Origin: Paucibacter_B soli
Lineage (GTDB): Bacteria; Pseudomonadota; Gammaproteobacteria; Burkholderiales; Burkholderiaceae_C
NCBI RefSeq assembly: GCF_037482845.1
Contig: NZ_JBBHJW010000006.1
Span: 1 to 64,000 of the forward strand
Length of the DNA stretch: 64,000 nucleotides
Direction: 5' to 3'
In this document: positions 16,262 to 24,194 of the stretch, one piece after another
How the letters are laid out: each line of letters starts with the position of its first letter
How positions within the stretch are numbered: the stretch's first letter is position 1
Translations under genes and position numbers: made by a program
Notes under the pieces: generated by a model
Seen by the model: the letters and a program-made list of their open reading frames with translations, nothing else
What the model was told of the DNA's origin: nothing
Database searches by the model: none

Positions 16262-18624
16262 GCCCTGGCGTTCAGCTGGTGCTGGGCCGGCCCGGCCAGC
16301 AGTGGCGTGGCCTGGCCCGCCGCCCAGGCCGCATGGCCCGCGCCGTAATAGGGCGAGAGCGGATGGCCGCTCTGGCCGCCCGGCATGCTGAGCGTGGCCT
16401 GGGCCTCGCGGCCGGGCGACACCACCAGACGCTGCGACTGGCCAAAGGCCGGCTGCGCTACATGCGGCAGATGCGAGTCGCCGCCCTGCGGCAGGCTGGG
16501 CATGTCGAGCCAGCGGCCCAGTGCCGGGATCGCGCGCGAGAGCACATGCTGGATGCGGCTGGCGTTGTGCTGGCCCCAGCTGGCCTGGGCCAGCGCCTGC
16601 CTGCCGTCCTGGGTGAGCTCCAGCAGCGCGGCATCCACCTGGGCCAGCACAAAGGCCTGCCAGCTTGAATAGCCCGGTGGCAGCAGATGGTCGGGACGGG
16701 CCTCCAGGGCCTGCACGGCGCTGTACTCGAACTGCGCGCGCCACTTGAAGCGCTTCTTCTCATCCTGCTGGTCCTCGCCCAGCAAGGGCAGGGTCCAGGC
16801 GGTCCAGAGCGCATCCAGGGTCTTCAGGCGCACCGCGCGCGCCAGTCGGTAGCCCACCTGGTCGGCATCGGCACGACCATTCCATTGCTGCAACTGGCGC
16901 GCCACCTCGGTATGCGCGCTGCTGCCCTGCAGCGCGGCGCCGATGCGCGCGGCCCAGCTCTGCATGAAGCGCGCCTCGTTATCGAAATGGATCGCCGCCA
17001 GCGTGGCCTCGTCGTGCCGGGCGGTCTCGCTCAAGCGGTCGCGGATCTGCTGGGCGCGCGCGCCCAGGTCAAAGCCGCCATCGCCAATCGTCTCGGCCGC
17101 CGCGCCCCCCAGCTGGCGGTGGTTGGCGCTCCAGAGCTGGCCCTCGTCGGGGTCGCGCAAGAGCGGGTAGTCGCGCGCGTCCAGCCAGCCGGGTGCGGCC
17201 AGCTCGGGCGGCTCGGTGGACTGGAAGCGCGCATAACGCTGTGACAGGCCGGCCTGGCGCCACAGCCGCCCGGCTATCGTCCAGGCGATATGGCCCGACT
17301 TGTCGGCGATCAGGATGTTCTGCTGCGGCATGCCGGCGCGCTGCGCGATGCCGGCGGCCTCGGCCACATCGCGCGCCGTGGCCAGACGATCGAGTTCAAG
17401 GTTGTAGGCCTCGCCCTGGTGCGCGATCCAGCGCAGCGCATAGCGCTGGCCGTCGCGCGTCATGGCCACCGGCGCGCCGTCGAACTCCTGCACCACCAGG
17501 GCCTGGGCCGTGCCGCCCTTGACCTCGATGCGCTCCTGCAGGCTGCGCAGGCGCTCGGGCGCGGGCATCGCAGGTGGCGTGGGCAGCTTGATCCAGTCGA
17601 ACCATTGGCCATAGGCATTCGTGAAGCCCCAGGCCACCTGGCCGTTGCTGCCCACCACCAGGCTGGGCATGCCGGGCAGGGTCAGGCCGGCGGCGCGCTG
17701 CATGCGGCCCTTGTCGTCGCCCAACTGCAGCTGGGCGCGGTACCAGATGCTGGGCACGCCCAGGCCCAGGTGCATGTCGTCGGCCAGGATGGCGCCGCCA
17801 TGCTTGCTGCGCTGGCCCGCCACCGCCCAGTTGTTGCTGCCCGGCAGCGCTTCCTCGGTGCTGACCAAGGCTGCCAAGGCAGGTTTGGGGGCGGGCAGGG
17901 CGCGCAGGTCGAACTGCTCGGCGCTGGGCATGGGCGGCGGGGCCAGCGTGCTGCCGTCCAGCGCCGCGTCCCAGCGGCCGCCGCGCGGGTTGAGCCAGTC
18001 GAACAGGGCGTCGCCGGCGCGTTCGCGCAGCAGGCTGCGCTCGAAGCCGGCTTCGAAGCTGCCGGCCTGCAGCATGAAGAACATCTCGCCCACCACCAGC
18101 AGCGAGTCCACCTCGGTCCAGGGCGCAGGCTCGGCGCGCAGCAGCAGGTATTGCCAGGGCCGCAGGCGCAGCGCCTGCAGGCCGGCGTTGACGCCGCTGG
18201 CGTAGGCGCCCAGCAGGGCGCGGTCGGCAGCGGGCAGCTGCGCGAAGCGCTCGCCCAGGCGCGCGCGCATGCGGTGCAGGCGGCGCGTGCGGTCGCGTTC
18301 CAGCGCCTTGTCGCCGAACAGCGCGGCCAGCTCGCCGGCGGCCGAGCGGCGCGCCAGGTCCATCTCGAAGAAGCGCTCCTGGGCATGCAGATAGCCCAGG
18401 CCGCGTGCCAGATCCTCGCGCTCGCGGCCCTGCAGCACGGCCGTGCCGAGCGCGTCGCGGCTGATCGCCAGCGGCGCCTTCAGCCCGGGCAGCTGGATCT
18501 CGCCGTCCAGCTGCGGCAGGCTGGCGCGCAGCAGGCACCAGGCGAGCAGACCCACCAGGAGCAGCAGGGCCAGTAGGCCGGCAAGCAGGCGGGCGCTGGT
18601 TCGGACGATGCGTGAGTTGCTCAT
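16252..18624 (-). CDS. Penicillin acylase family Ntn-hydrolase
   Basis: A 790-residue exported S45-family protein made as a single precursor: a signal or anchor segment (about residues 8-30, Leu-rich), an alpha chain, then the autocatalytic site LPG-S263-NNW where the new N-terminal serine of the beta chain becomes the nucleophile. ADDMHLGLGVPSIWY and the oxyanion-hole NAYGQWFDW follow. Members cleave amide bonds of beta-lactams or acyl-homoserine lactones; the substrate here is unknown. The start at 18624 is chosen by position near the signal sequence; an ATG at 18651 is also possible. The gene stands alone and converges on pncB. Confidence 0.88.
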   Translation of the reverse strand: MSNSRIVRTSARLLAGLLALLLLVGLLAWCLLRASLPQLDGEIQLPGLKAPLAISRDALGTAVLQGREREDLARGLGYLHAQERFFEMDLARRSAAGELAALFGDKALERDRTRRLHRMRARLGERFAQLPAADRALLGAYASGVNAGLQALRLRPWQYLLLRAEPAPWTEVDSLLVVGEMFFMLQAGSFEAGFERSLLRERAGDALFDWLNPRGGRWDAALDGSTLAPPPMPSAEQFDLRALPAPKPALAALVSTEEALPGSNNWAVAGQRSKHGGAILADDMHLGLGVPSIWYRAQLQLGDDKGRMQRAAGLTLPGMPSLVVGSNGQVAWGFTNAYGQWFDWIKLPTPPAMPAPERLRSLQERIEVKGGTAQALVVQEFDGAPVAMTRDGQRYALRWIAHQGEAYNLELDRLATARDVAEAAGIAQRAGMPQQNILIADKSGHIAWTIAGRLWRQAGLSQRYARFQSTEPPELAAPGWLDARDYPLLRDPDEGQLWSANHRQLGGAAAETIGDGGFDLGARAQQIRDRLSETARHDEATLAAIHFDNEARFMQSWAARIGAALQGSSAHTEVARQLQQWNGRADADQVGYRLARAVRLKTLDALWTAWTLPLLGEDQQDEKKRFKWRAQFEYSAVQALEARPDHLLPPGYSSWQAFVLAQVDAALLELTQDGRQALAQASWGQHNASRIQHVLSRAIPALGRWLDMPSLPQGGDSHLPHVAQPAFGQSQRLVVSPGREAQATLSMPGGQSGHPLSPYYGAGHAAWAAGQATPLLAGPAQHQLNARAQP

Positions 18625-18703
18625 GGCGGAGGGGCTTGAATGCGCGGCCATTGTGGCGGCGCCGGCCGGCCGGCCGTGCCAGGGTTCGTCCCTAGAATGC
18701 CGC

Positions 18704-19618
18704 ATGCCCTTGTCTTCCGTGTCGCGCCGCGTCGCGCTCCTCTTGCTTGGCCTGGCGCTGGCCGCCTGTTCCAGCGCACCGCGCCAGCCCGCCGTCCAGC
18801 CCGAACCCGAACCGCCCGCGGTGCCCAGGCCCGTCGTGCCCAAGCCGCCGCGCATCGGCCTGGCGCTGGGCGGCGGGGCGGCGCGCGGTTTCGCGCATAT
18901 CGGCGTGATCCAGGTGTTGGAGGAGCAGGGCGTCAAGGTCGATCTGGTGGCAGGCACCTCGGCCGGCAGCCTGGTGGCCGCACTCTATGCCTCGGGCAAG
19001 AACGGCAAGGAGCTCGCCACCCTGGCCGAGGGCATGGACGAGGGTGCCATCACCGACTGGGCCTTCCCGACCCGCGGCCTGATCCGTGGCGAGGCGCTGG
19101 CCCGCTATGTGCGCGCCCAGACCGGCAACAAGCTGATCGAGCAGATGGCGCTGCCGCTGGGCATTGTCGCCACCGATCTCTCGGACGGCTCGGCCATCCT
19201 GTTCCAGACCGGCGACACCGGCGCGGCGGTGCGCGCCTCCAGCTCGGTGCCGGCGGTGTTCCAGCCGGTCAAGATCGGCGCGCGCGAATATGTGGACGGC
19301 GGCCTGGTGGCGCCGGTACCGGTGCGCTTTGCGCGCCAGATGGGGGCCGATCTCATCATCGCGGTGGACATCTCCGAGCCGCCCGAGGCCAAGCCGCCGG
19401 GCGACGCCATGCGCATGCTGCTGCAGACCTTCTCCATCATGGGGCGCTCGATCAACAACTTCGAACTGCGCGAGGCCGATGTGGTGATGCGGCCGCGGCT
19501 GGACGGCGTGGGCAGCGCCGACTTCGGCGCGCGCAAGCGCAGCATCCAGGCCGGCCGCGAGGCGGCCATGGCGATGCTGGCGCAGCTGCGCCTGCGCATC
19601 GCTGCCAAGACGCGCTGA
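18704..19618 (+). CDS. Patatin-like phospholipase lipoprotein
   Basis: A 304-residue protein with a lipoprotein signal (LALAACSS, lipidation at C22) and a Pro-rich linker (residues 28-49) before a patatin domain. The oxyanion loop GGGAARG (56-62), nucleophile S86 in GTSAG and catalytic D198 in VDGG are all intact. It is related to RssA/NTE-type bacterial patatins but is predicted to sit in the envelope. No Shine-Dalgarno is present; TAGAAT at 18693-18698 lies five bases before the ATG, consistent with a leaderless message. The next gene starts inside its stop codon (TGATG). Confidence 0.9.
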   Translation: MPLSSVSRRVALLLLGLALAACSSAPRQPAVQPEPEPPAVPRPVVPKPPRIGLALGGGAARGFAHIGVIQVLEEQGVKVDLVAGTSAGSLVAALYASGKNGKELATLAEGMDEGAITDWAFPTRGLIRGEALARYVRAQTGNKLIEQMALPLGIVATDLSDGSAILFQTGDTGAAVRASSSVPAVFQPVKIGAREYVDGGLVAPVPVRFARQMGADLIIAVDISEPPEAKPPGDAMRMLLQTFSIMGRSINNFELREADVVMRPRLDGVGSADFGARKRSIQAGREAAMAMLAQLRLRIAAKTR

Positions 19619-20253
19619 TGGGGCAGGCCATGCAAGGAGTCGAACTTTTTCCGCTCGACTCGGTGCTGTTCCCCGGCGGCCTGCTGGAGCTGCGCATCTT
19701 CGAGCCGCGTTATCTGGACCTGATCCAGCGCTGCCTCAAGAGCGGCGAGCCCTTCGGCGTGGTGGCGTTGACCGCGGGCGGCGAGGTGCGCCAGCGCGAC
19801 GCTGCCGGTGGTTTCAAGGCCGAAGCCTTTCACGCCGCCGGCACGCTGGCGCATCTCGAGCGCTGCGAGCGCCCGCAGCCGGGCTTGCTGCAGATCCGCT
19901 GCCGCGGCGGCCAGCGCTTCGAGCTGGCCAGCCGCCTGCAGCTGCCGCATGGGCTGTGGGTAGGCCAGGCGCGCCTGCTGGCGGAAGACCAGCAGGTGCC
20001 GGTGCCCGAGGATCTGCAGCGCGTCAGCCGCCAGCTGCAGGTCTTGCTGAGCCGCTTCGAGCAGGCGGTGGCCAGCGAGGATCTGCCGCTGCAGCCGCCC
20101 TACCACTGGAACGACTGTGGCTGGCTGGCGAATCGCTGGTGCGAGCTGCTGCCGCTGCCGCAGGCCGACAAGCAGCGCCTGATGGCGCTGGACAACCCCC
20201 TGCTGCGCCTGGAGCTGGTGGCCGACCATCTTGATCAGCTGCGTCCTAGCTAA
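19618..20253 (+). CDS. Lon-protease N-terminal (substrate-binding) domain protein
   Basis: A 211-residue stand-alone Lon N-terminal-like domain (ELFPLDSVLFPGGLLELRIF, EPRYLDLI, GVVAL) lacking the AAA+ and peptidase parts. Such proteins are common in proteobacteria and may bind substrates or act as adaptors; no activity is established. Translation probably restarts at TGATG from the patatin gene, so the two form an operon. Its 3' end overlaps the convergent DUF3667 gene by eight bases. Confidence 0.87.
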   Translation: MGQAMQGVELFPLDSVLFPGGLLELRIFEPRYLDLIQRCLKSGEPFGVVALTAGGEVRQRDAAGGFKAEAFHAAGTLAHLERCERPQPGLLQIRCRGGQRFELASRLQLPHGLWVGQARLLAEDQQVPVPEDLQRVSRQLQVLLSRFEQAVASEDLPLQPPYHWNDCGWLANRWCELLPLPQADKQRLMALDNPLLRLELVADHLDQLRPS

Positions 20254-21145
20254 AGAAGGCCCACAGCAGCACAAAGGCAAGGCCGATGCTCAGCGTGCTG
20301 GTGTAGGCGACGAGCAGCACAAAGGCGCGCAAGAGCGTGCTCCACCAGCGCGTGCGGTAGACGCGATGCAGGGCGATCAAGGGGTAGACGTTGATCGCCG
20401 CCGCCGCTCCGATCACGAGGGGCTTGACGCCGCTGACGAGCAGCAGCGCCATCGCGAACCAGAAGGCATGCAGGTGCAGGGCGAACACCAGGTGCTCGGT
20501 GTAGCGGCGCCGCTTGTCGACGTAGACCAGCTTCAGCCAGAAGGCGAAGAAGGGCAGCATCACGAACATGGCCGAGCCCAGGTTGCTGATAAAGCGCTCG
20601 GGCAGCTCGCGCACCAGGCCGGCGGTGGCCTCGGGGTCCATCTTGATGCGGCGCTGCACGCGTTCGCACAGCTTGGCCGGCAGCTGCTCGCAGTAGAACT
20701 CGCCCTCCTTCAGCCCGGCGCGGTGCGTACCCCATTCGAAAAAGGTCTCGGTGGGCCTGGGGGTGTCGAACCTGATCAGGTTCTCGGGCTTGCCCTCGAC
20801 GTCGAGCACACCGCTGAAGCGGATCGCCACCAGGGCCAGCACACTGATGGTCAGGTACAGGCGCAGCGGCAACACGAAATGGCGGCGTCGTCCGGCAAAG
20901 TATTCCAGGGTCAACTGGCCGGGCAGCAGCAGCAGGCGCCACAGCGTGCGCCACAGCGCGCCCTCGGTGGAGATATAGGCGCCGCCGAACTGCTGCAGGA
21001 ACTCCAGCAGGCTGGGCGGTTTGAGGCTTGTCTCCTGGCCGCAGGCGCTGCAGAACCTGGGTGGCGGCTCAGGCAGGGCGCTGCCGCAGTTGGCGCAATG
21101 GCCGGGTCGCGCCTGGGGCATGCTGACAAGGGACTTGAGCGTCAT
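20246..21145 (-). CDS. DUF3667 membrane protein with N-terminal zinc ribbon
   Basis: A 299-residue membrane protein. Residues about 17-40 form a zinc ribbon with two CxxC knuckles (CANCGS and CSACGQ), followed by the DUF3667 region with about four to five hydrophobic helices (LRLYLTISVLALVAI, SAMFVMLPFFAFWL, HAFWFAMALLLV, and a C-terminal pair). Function is unknown. The start is uncertain: MTLKSLVS at 21145 or MPQARPGH at 21121. It lies downstream of the phasin gene on the same strand, but a strong terminator separates the two. Confidence 0.8.
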   Translation of the reverse strand: MTLKSLVSMPQARPGHCANCGSALPEPPPRFCSACGQETSLKPPSLLEFLQQFGGAYISTEGALWRTLWRLLLLPGQLTLEYFAGRRRHFVLPLRLYLTISVLALVAIRFSGVLDVEGKPENLIRFDTPRPTETFFEWGTHRAGLKEGEFYCEQLPAKLCERVQRRIKMDPEATAGLVRELPERFISNLGSAMFVMLPFFAFWLKLVYVDKRRRYTEHLVFALHLHAFWFAMALLLVSGVKPLVIGAAAAINVYPLIALHRVYRTRWWSTLLRAFVLLVAYTSTLSIGLAFVLLWAFFS

Positions 21146-21198
21146 TCGATCGGGCCTTTTGGCGCGCATGCTAGCAGCCCGACTGCCCGGCCCGGACG

Positions 21199-21225
21199 AA
21201 AAAAAGCCCGATGCAAGCATCGGGC
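21199..21225 (-). terminator. Rho-independent terminator of the phasin gene
   Basis: A perfect nine-base-pair stem (GCCCGATGC-AA-GCATCGGGC, 21206-21225) is followed on the minus strand by seven T residues (the A-run at 21199-21205). It lies about 70 bases past the phasin stop and 54 bases before the DUF3667 start, so it ends the abundant phasin message. Confidence 0.88.
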
Positions 21226-21296
21226 CTTGAACGGTACGGTGGCAAGACCCGCGTGGGGTCCGCCGGGGTACCGAGGAGACAATCGTGAGTGGCAGC

Positions 21297-21851
21297 TTAG
21301 GCAGCGCGCTTGGACGAGCGGCTGGCGGTCTGGCTGGCCTTGACGGCGGTGTTGGTCACGGCATTGAAGTTGGCTTCGGCCACTTCGGAGGCTTGCTTGG
21401 CAGCCTTTTGCACGTTCTCGAAGGCGTTGTTGGCAGCGGCCACGGCCGACTTCACCAGGGCCACGGCGTTCTCGGTGCCGGCCGGGGCGTTCTTCGACGC
21501 GGTTTCCACCACGGCGGCGAACTTGGCTTGGGCATCGGCCAGTTGGGCCTCGGCAACCTTCACCACTTCGGCGTTGGTGGCGGCGGCGATGTCGTACAGA
21601 TGGCGGCTGTAGGAAGCGGCCTTCTCGGCGGAGGGTTGCAGCAATGCGGCTTGCAGGGCCAGCAGCTCTTGTGCGTCCTTCACCGACAGGGCGGCTTGGG
21701 TGGTGTCGGCGACTTCGCCCAGGGCCGTCTTGGCCACTTGCAGGTTCAGCTCGACCAGCTTCTCAACGCCTTCGAAGGCCTTGTTGGTCAGACCGAACAG
21801 GGTTTCGACATTGGCCTTGTGAGCAGCAAAGATTTGTTCAGCAGTCAGCAT
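21297..21851 (-). CDS. phaP: Phasin, PHB granule surface protein
   Basis: A 184-residue phasin of the PhaP type: Ala-rich, almost wholly amphipathic helix, no Cys, no signal peptide. It begins MLTAEQIFAAHKANVETLFG, the usual betaproteobacterial start, contains the characteristic FEGVEKLVELNLQVAKTAL heptad region, and ends in a Lys/Arg tail (SKRAA). It coats polyhydroxybutyrate granules and controls their number and size. AGGAGA precedes the ATG, a terminator follows, and two GTGC..TGCA motifs upstream may be PhaR sites. No pha synthesis gene is in the window. Confidence 0.93.
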   Translation of the reverse strand: MLTAEQIFAAHKANVETLFGLTNKAFEGVEKLVELNLQVAKTALGEVADTTQAALSVKDAQELLALQAALLQPSAEKAASYSRHLYDIAAATNAEVVKVAEAQLADAQAKFAAVVETASKNAPAGTENAVALVKSAVAAANNAFENVQKAAKQASEVAEANFNAVTNTAVKASQTASRSSKRAA

Positions 21852-21919
21852 GGTGTTCTCCTAAAAAACTGAGCGGGATTTCCGCGGGATTTACTCGTGG
21901 ACCTCGTTCACAGTGTTTA

Positions 21920-21934
21920 TGGTGCACTGCAACA
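21920..21934. promoter_or_regulatory. Possible PhaR-type site, promoter-proximal
   Basis: TGGTGCACTGCAACA shares the pattern TKGTGCRSTGCARCA with the second site 58 bases upstream of it. Read on the minus strand it supplies a TTGCAG that could serve as the phasin -35, so binding would repress. PhaR proteins are known to bind TGC/GCA-rich sequences before phaP; the assignment here is by analogy. Confidence 0.45.
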
Positions 21935-21977
21935 TGAACCGAAGTATAGGGGTGTTGGCGGCGAATGCAAGAACTTT

Positions 21978-21992
21978 TTGTGCGGTGCAGCA
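21978..21992. promoter_or_regulatory. Possible PhaR-type site, distal
   Basis: TTGTGCGGTGCAGCA is the second copy of the GTGC..TGCA motif, 127 bases before the phasin ATG and between the phasin and HDAC-like genes. It could also influence the divergent gene. Confidence 0.4.
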
Positions 21993-22078
21993 ATCATTCA
22001 GCAAGCACTGGCGCAGCATGGCTGGCCTGCGTGACCCCCACATGACAGGGCGGCGGCAAAGCGGCTATGGTGGCGGCC

Positions 22079-23044
22079 ATGCTGGCCTTTCATTCCGACG
22101 CCCACAGCCTGGCCCTGCCGCCCGGGCACCGCTTCCCGTACAGCAAATACCGCCTCTTGCGCGAGCAGATCGAGCGCGCGCCCGGGGCGATACGGCTGCG
22201 TGCCGCGCTGCCCGCCAGCGATGCCGAGCTGGCCTTGGTCCATACGCCGGACTATGTGGACAAGGTCTTGCAGGGCCGGCTCAGCGCGGCCGAGCAGCGC
22301 GAGATCGGCTTCCCCTGGTCGCCCTCGCTGGCGGCGCGCTCCTGCCATTCGGTCGGTGCCAGCATCGCCGCCGCACGCGCCGCCCTGGCCGAAGGGGTGG
22401 CGGTGAATCTGGCCGGCGGTACCCACCACGCCCATGCCGACAAGGGGAGTGGCTTTTGCGTCTTCAACGACGTGGCGGTGGCGGCGCGCCTGCTGCAGGT
22501 CGAGTGGAAGGCCGGGCAGCAGCGCGCCCATGGCCCGGCCTTGCCGGGCCTGCGCGTGCTGGTGATCGACCTGGACGTGCACCAGGGCAATGGCACGGCG
22601 GCGATCTTTCGCGACGACCCCTCGGTGTTCACCTTCTCCATGCATGGCGCGAAGAACTTTCCCTTGCGCAAGGAGGCCAGTGATCTGGATGTGGAACTGC
22701 CGGACGGCTGCGGTGATGCTGAGTATCTGGCGGCGCTGGAGGCCGGGCTGGCGCAGGTGTGGGCGGCTTGTGGCGGCGTCGGGCTGGCCTTCTACCTGGC
22801 CGGCGCCGACCCGCATGAGGGCGACCGCCTGGGCCGGCTCAAGCTCAGCACCGCCGGCATGCTGGCGCGCGACGAGTTCGTGCTGCAGGCCCTGGCCGAG
22901 CGCCGCATCCCGGTGGCGCTGGCCATGGCCGGTGGCTATGGCCACGACCTTGCCAGCATGCTGGCGGTGCAGCTGAACACCCTGGCCGCGGCGTCGCGGG
23001 CGTGGCAGCGCTGGGCCGGCGCTGATGGAACAATCGCGGCATGA
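22079..23044 (+). CDS. Histone-deacetylase-family (arginase-fold) deacetylase
   Basis: A 321-residue zinc deacetylase. The family motifs are intact: catalytic His pair in GGTHHAHADKGSGFC, zinc ligands in VIDLDVHQGNGTA, the third ligand in AGADPHEGDRLG and the GGYG signature near the C-terminus. Bacterial members act on acetyl-lysine, acetylpolyamines or acetoin-related substrates; the target is not evident. The start may be 22079 (MLAFHSD) or 22067; TATGGT at 22066-22071, seven bases before 22079, and the absence of a Shine-Dalgarno favour a leaderless 22079 start. It leads a five-gene operon whose members overlap or abut. Confidence 0.88.
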   Translation: MLAFHSDAHSLALPPGHRFPYSKYRLLREQIERAPGAIRLRAALPASDAELALVHTPDYVDKVLQGRLSAAEQREIGFPWSPSLAARSCHSVGASIAAARAALAEGVAVNLAGGTHHAHADKGSGFCVFNDVAVAARLLQVEWKAGQQRAHGPALPGLRVLVIDLDVHQGNGTAAIFRDDPSVFTFSMHGAKNFPLRKEASDLDVELPDGCGDAEYLAALEAGLAQVWAACGGVGLAFYLAGADPHEGDRLGRLKLSTAGMLARDEFVLQALAERRIPVALAMAGGYGHDLASMLAVQLNTLAAASRAWQRWAGADGTIAA

Positions 23045-23484
23045 GCGACGCAAGACCTGCCCCCGACAGCCGCGCCAGCTATGCCCAGTTCCTCAGCCTG
23101 GGCACGCGCTGGATGGACAACGACATCTACGGCCATCTCAACAACGTCGTCTACTACAGCCTCTTTGACACCGCGGTGAACCAGTACCTGATCGCCCAGG
23201 GTGCGCTGGACATCCATGGCGGCGAGGTGATCGGCCTGGTGGTCGAGACGCATTGCAACTTCTTCGACTCGCTGGCGTTCCCGCAGCAGCTGGAAGCCGG
23301 CCTGCGCGTGACGCAGCGCGGCCGCTCCAGCGTGCGCTACGAGATCGGCCTGTTTGCAGCCGGGCAGACCTTGTGCGCCGCGCGTGGTCACTTCGTGCAT
23401 GTCTATGTGGACCGCGACTCGCGCCGCCCCGTCGCGGCCTTGCCCGACCCCTATCTGAAAGCCCTGGAAGGATTGACACCGTGA
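23041..23484 (+). CDS. Hotdog-fold acyl-CoA thioesterase
   Basis: A 147-residue 4-hydroxybenzoyl-CoA thioesterase-type protein. The active-site segment WMDNDIYGHLNNVVYYSLFD contains the catalytic Asp and the helix-capping HLNN of the family, followed by VVETHCNFFDSLAF. It should hydrolyse acyl-CoA thioesters in the cytoplasm; chain length is unknown. ATGA overlap with the deacetylase upstream and GTGA overlap with the nitroreductase downstream imply coupled synthesis. Confidence 0.9.
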   Translation: MSDARPAPDSRASYAQFLSLGTRWMDNDIYGHLNNVVYYSLFDTAVNQYLIAQGALDIHGGEVIGLVVETHCNFFDSLAFPQQLEAGLRVTQRGRSSVRYEIGLFAAGQTLCAARGHFVHVYVDRDSRRPVAALPDPYLKALEGLTP

Positions 23485-24194
23485 ACCTGTTCGACAAGCC
23501 CAGCCCCGCCGAGACCGCCGCGGTGGATGCCGCCATCACGAGCCGCCACTCGATGCGTGCCTTCCTGCCCACCGAGGTGAGCCGCGCCTGCATCGAGGAG
23601 ATCCTGTGCGTCGCGGCTAGGGCACCTTCTGGAACGAACACCCAACCCTGGCAGGTGCATGTACTCACGGGCGCGGCCAAGCAGCGCTTCTCGGCGCGCA
23701 TCCAGGCCGCCTTCGACGACCCGGCGGAGCTCTCCACCCATCAGGAGGAATATGCCTACTACCCGCGCGAATGGGCCTCGCCCTATATCGAGCGGCGCCG
23801 CAAGGTAGGCTGGGACCTCTACGGCCTCCTGGGCATAGGCAAGACCGACAAGGCCCGCATGCACGACCAGCATGGCCGTAACTACCAGTTCTTCGACGCG
23901 CCGGTGGGCCTGATCTTCAGCATTGATCGCGTCATGCAGCAGGGCAGCTGGCTGGACTACGGCATGTTTCTGCAGAACATCATGATCGCCGCGCGCGCGC
24001 GCGGCCTGCACACCTGCCCGCAAGCGGCCTTCACCCAGTTTCACCGCCTGATCGCCGATGAGCTGCGGTTCGGCCCCCAGCAGATGCTGGTGTGCGGCAT
24101 GGCGCTGGGCCATGCCGACCCGGCCGCGGTGGAGAACAGCCTGGTGACCGAGCGCGCGCCGGTGGCCGAGTTCACCCGCTTCCTGGCCGACTGA
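23481..24194 (+). CDS. Nitroreductase family FMN oxidoreductase
   Basis: A 237-residue flavoenzyme starting at GTG (MNLFDKPSPAE), with the GTG overlapping the preceding stop. FMN-binding motifs are present: SRHSMRAF near residue 22, APSGTNTQPWQVHV near 50, and the C-terminal CGMALGHAD loop. It would reduce nitroaromatics or quinones with NAD(P)H, or act in another redox reaction. Third gene of the deacetylase operon; the downstream antiporter begins inside its stop (TGATG). Confidence 0.9.
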   Translation: MNLFDKPSPAETAAVDAAITSRHSMRAFLPTEVSRACIEEILCVAARAPSGTNTQPWQVHVLTGAAKQRFSARIQAAFDDPAELSTHQEEYAYYPREWASPYIERRRKVGWDLYGLLGIGKTDKARMHDQHGRNYQFFDAPVGLIFSIDRVMQQGSWLDYGMFLQNIMIAARARGLHTCPQAAFTQFHRLIADELRFGPQQMLVCGMALGHADPAAVENSLVTERAPVAEFTRFLAD

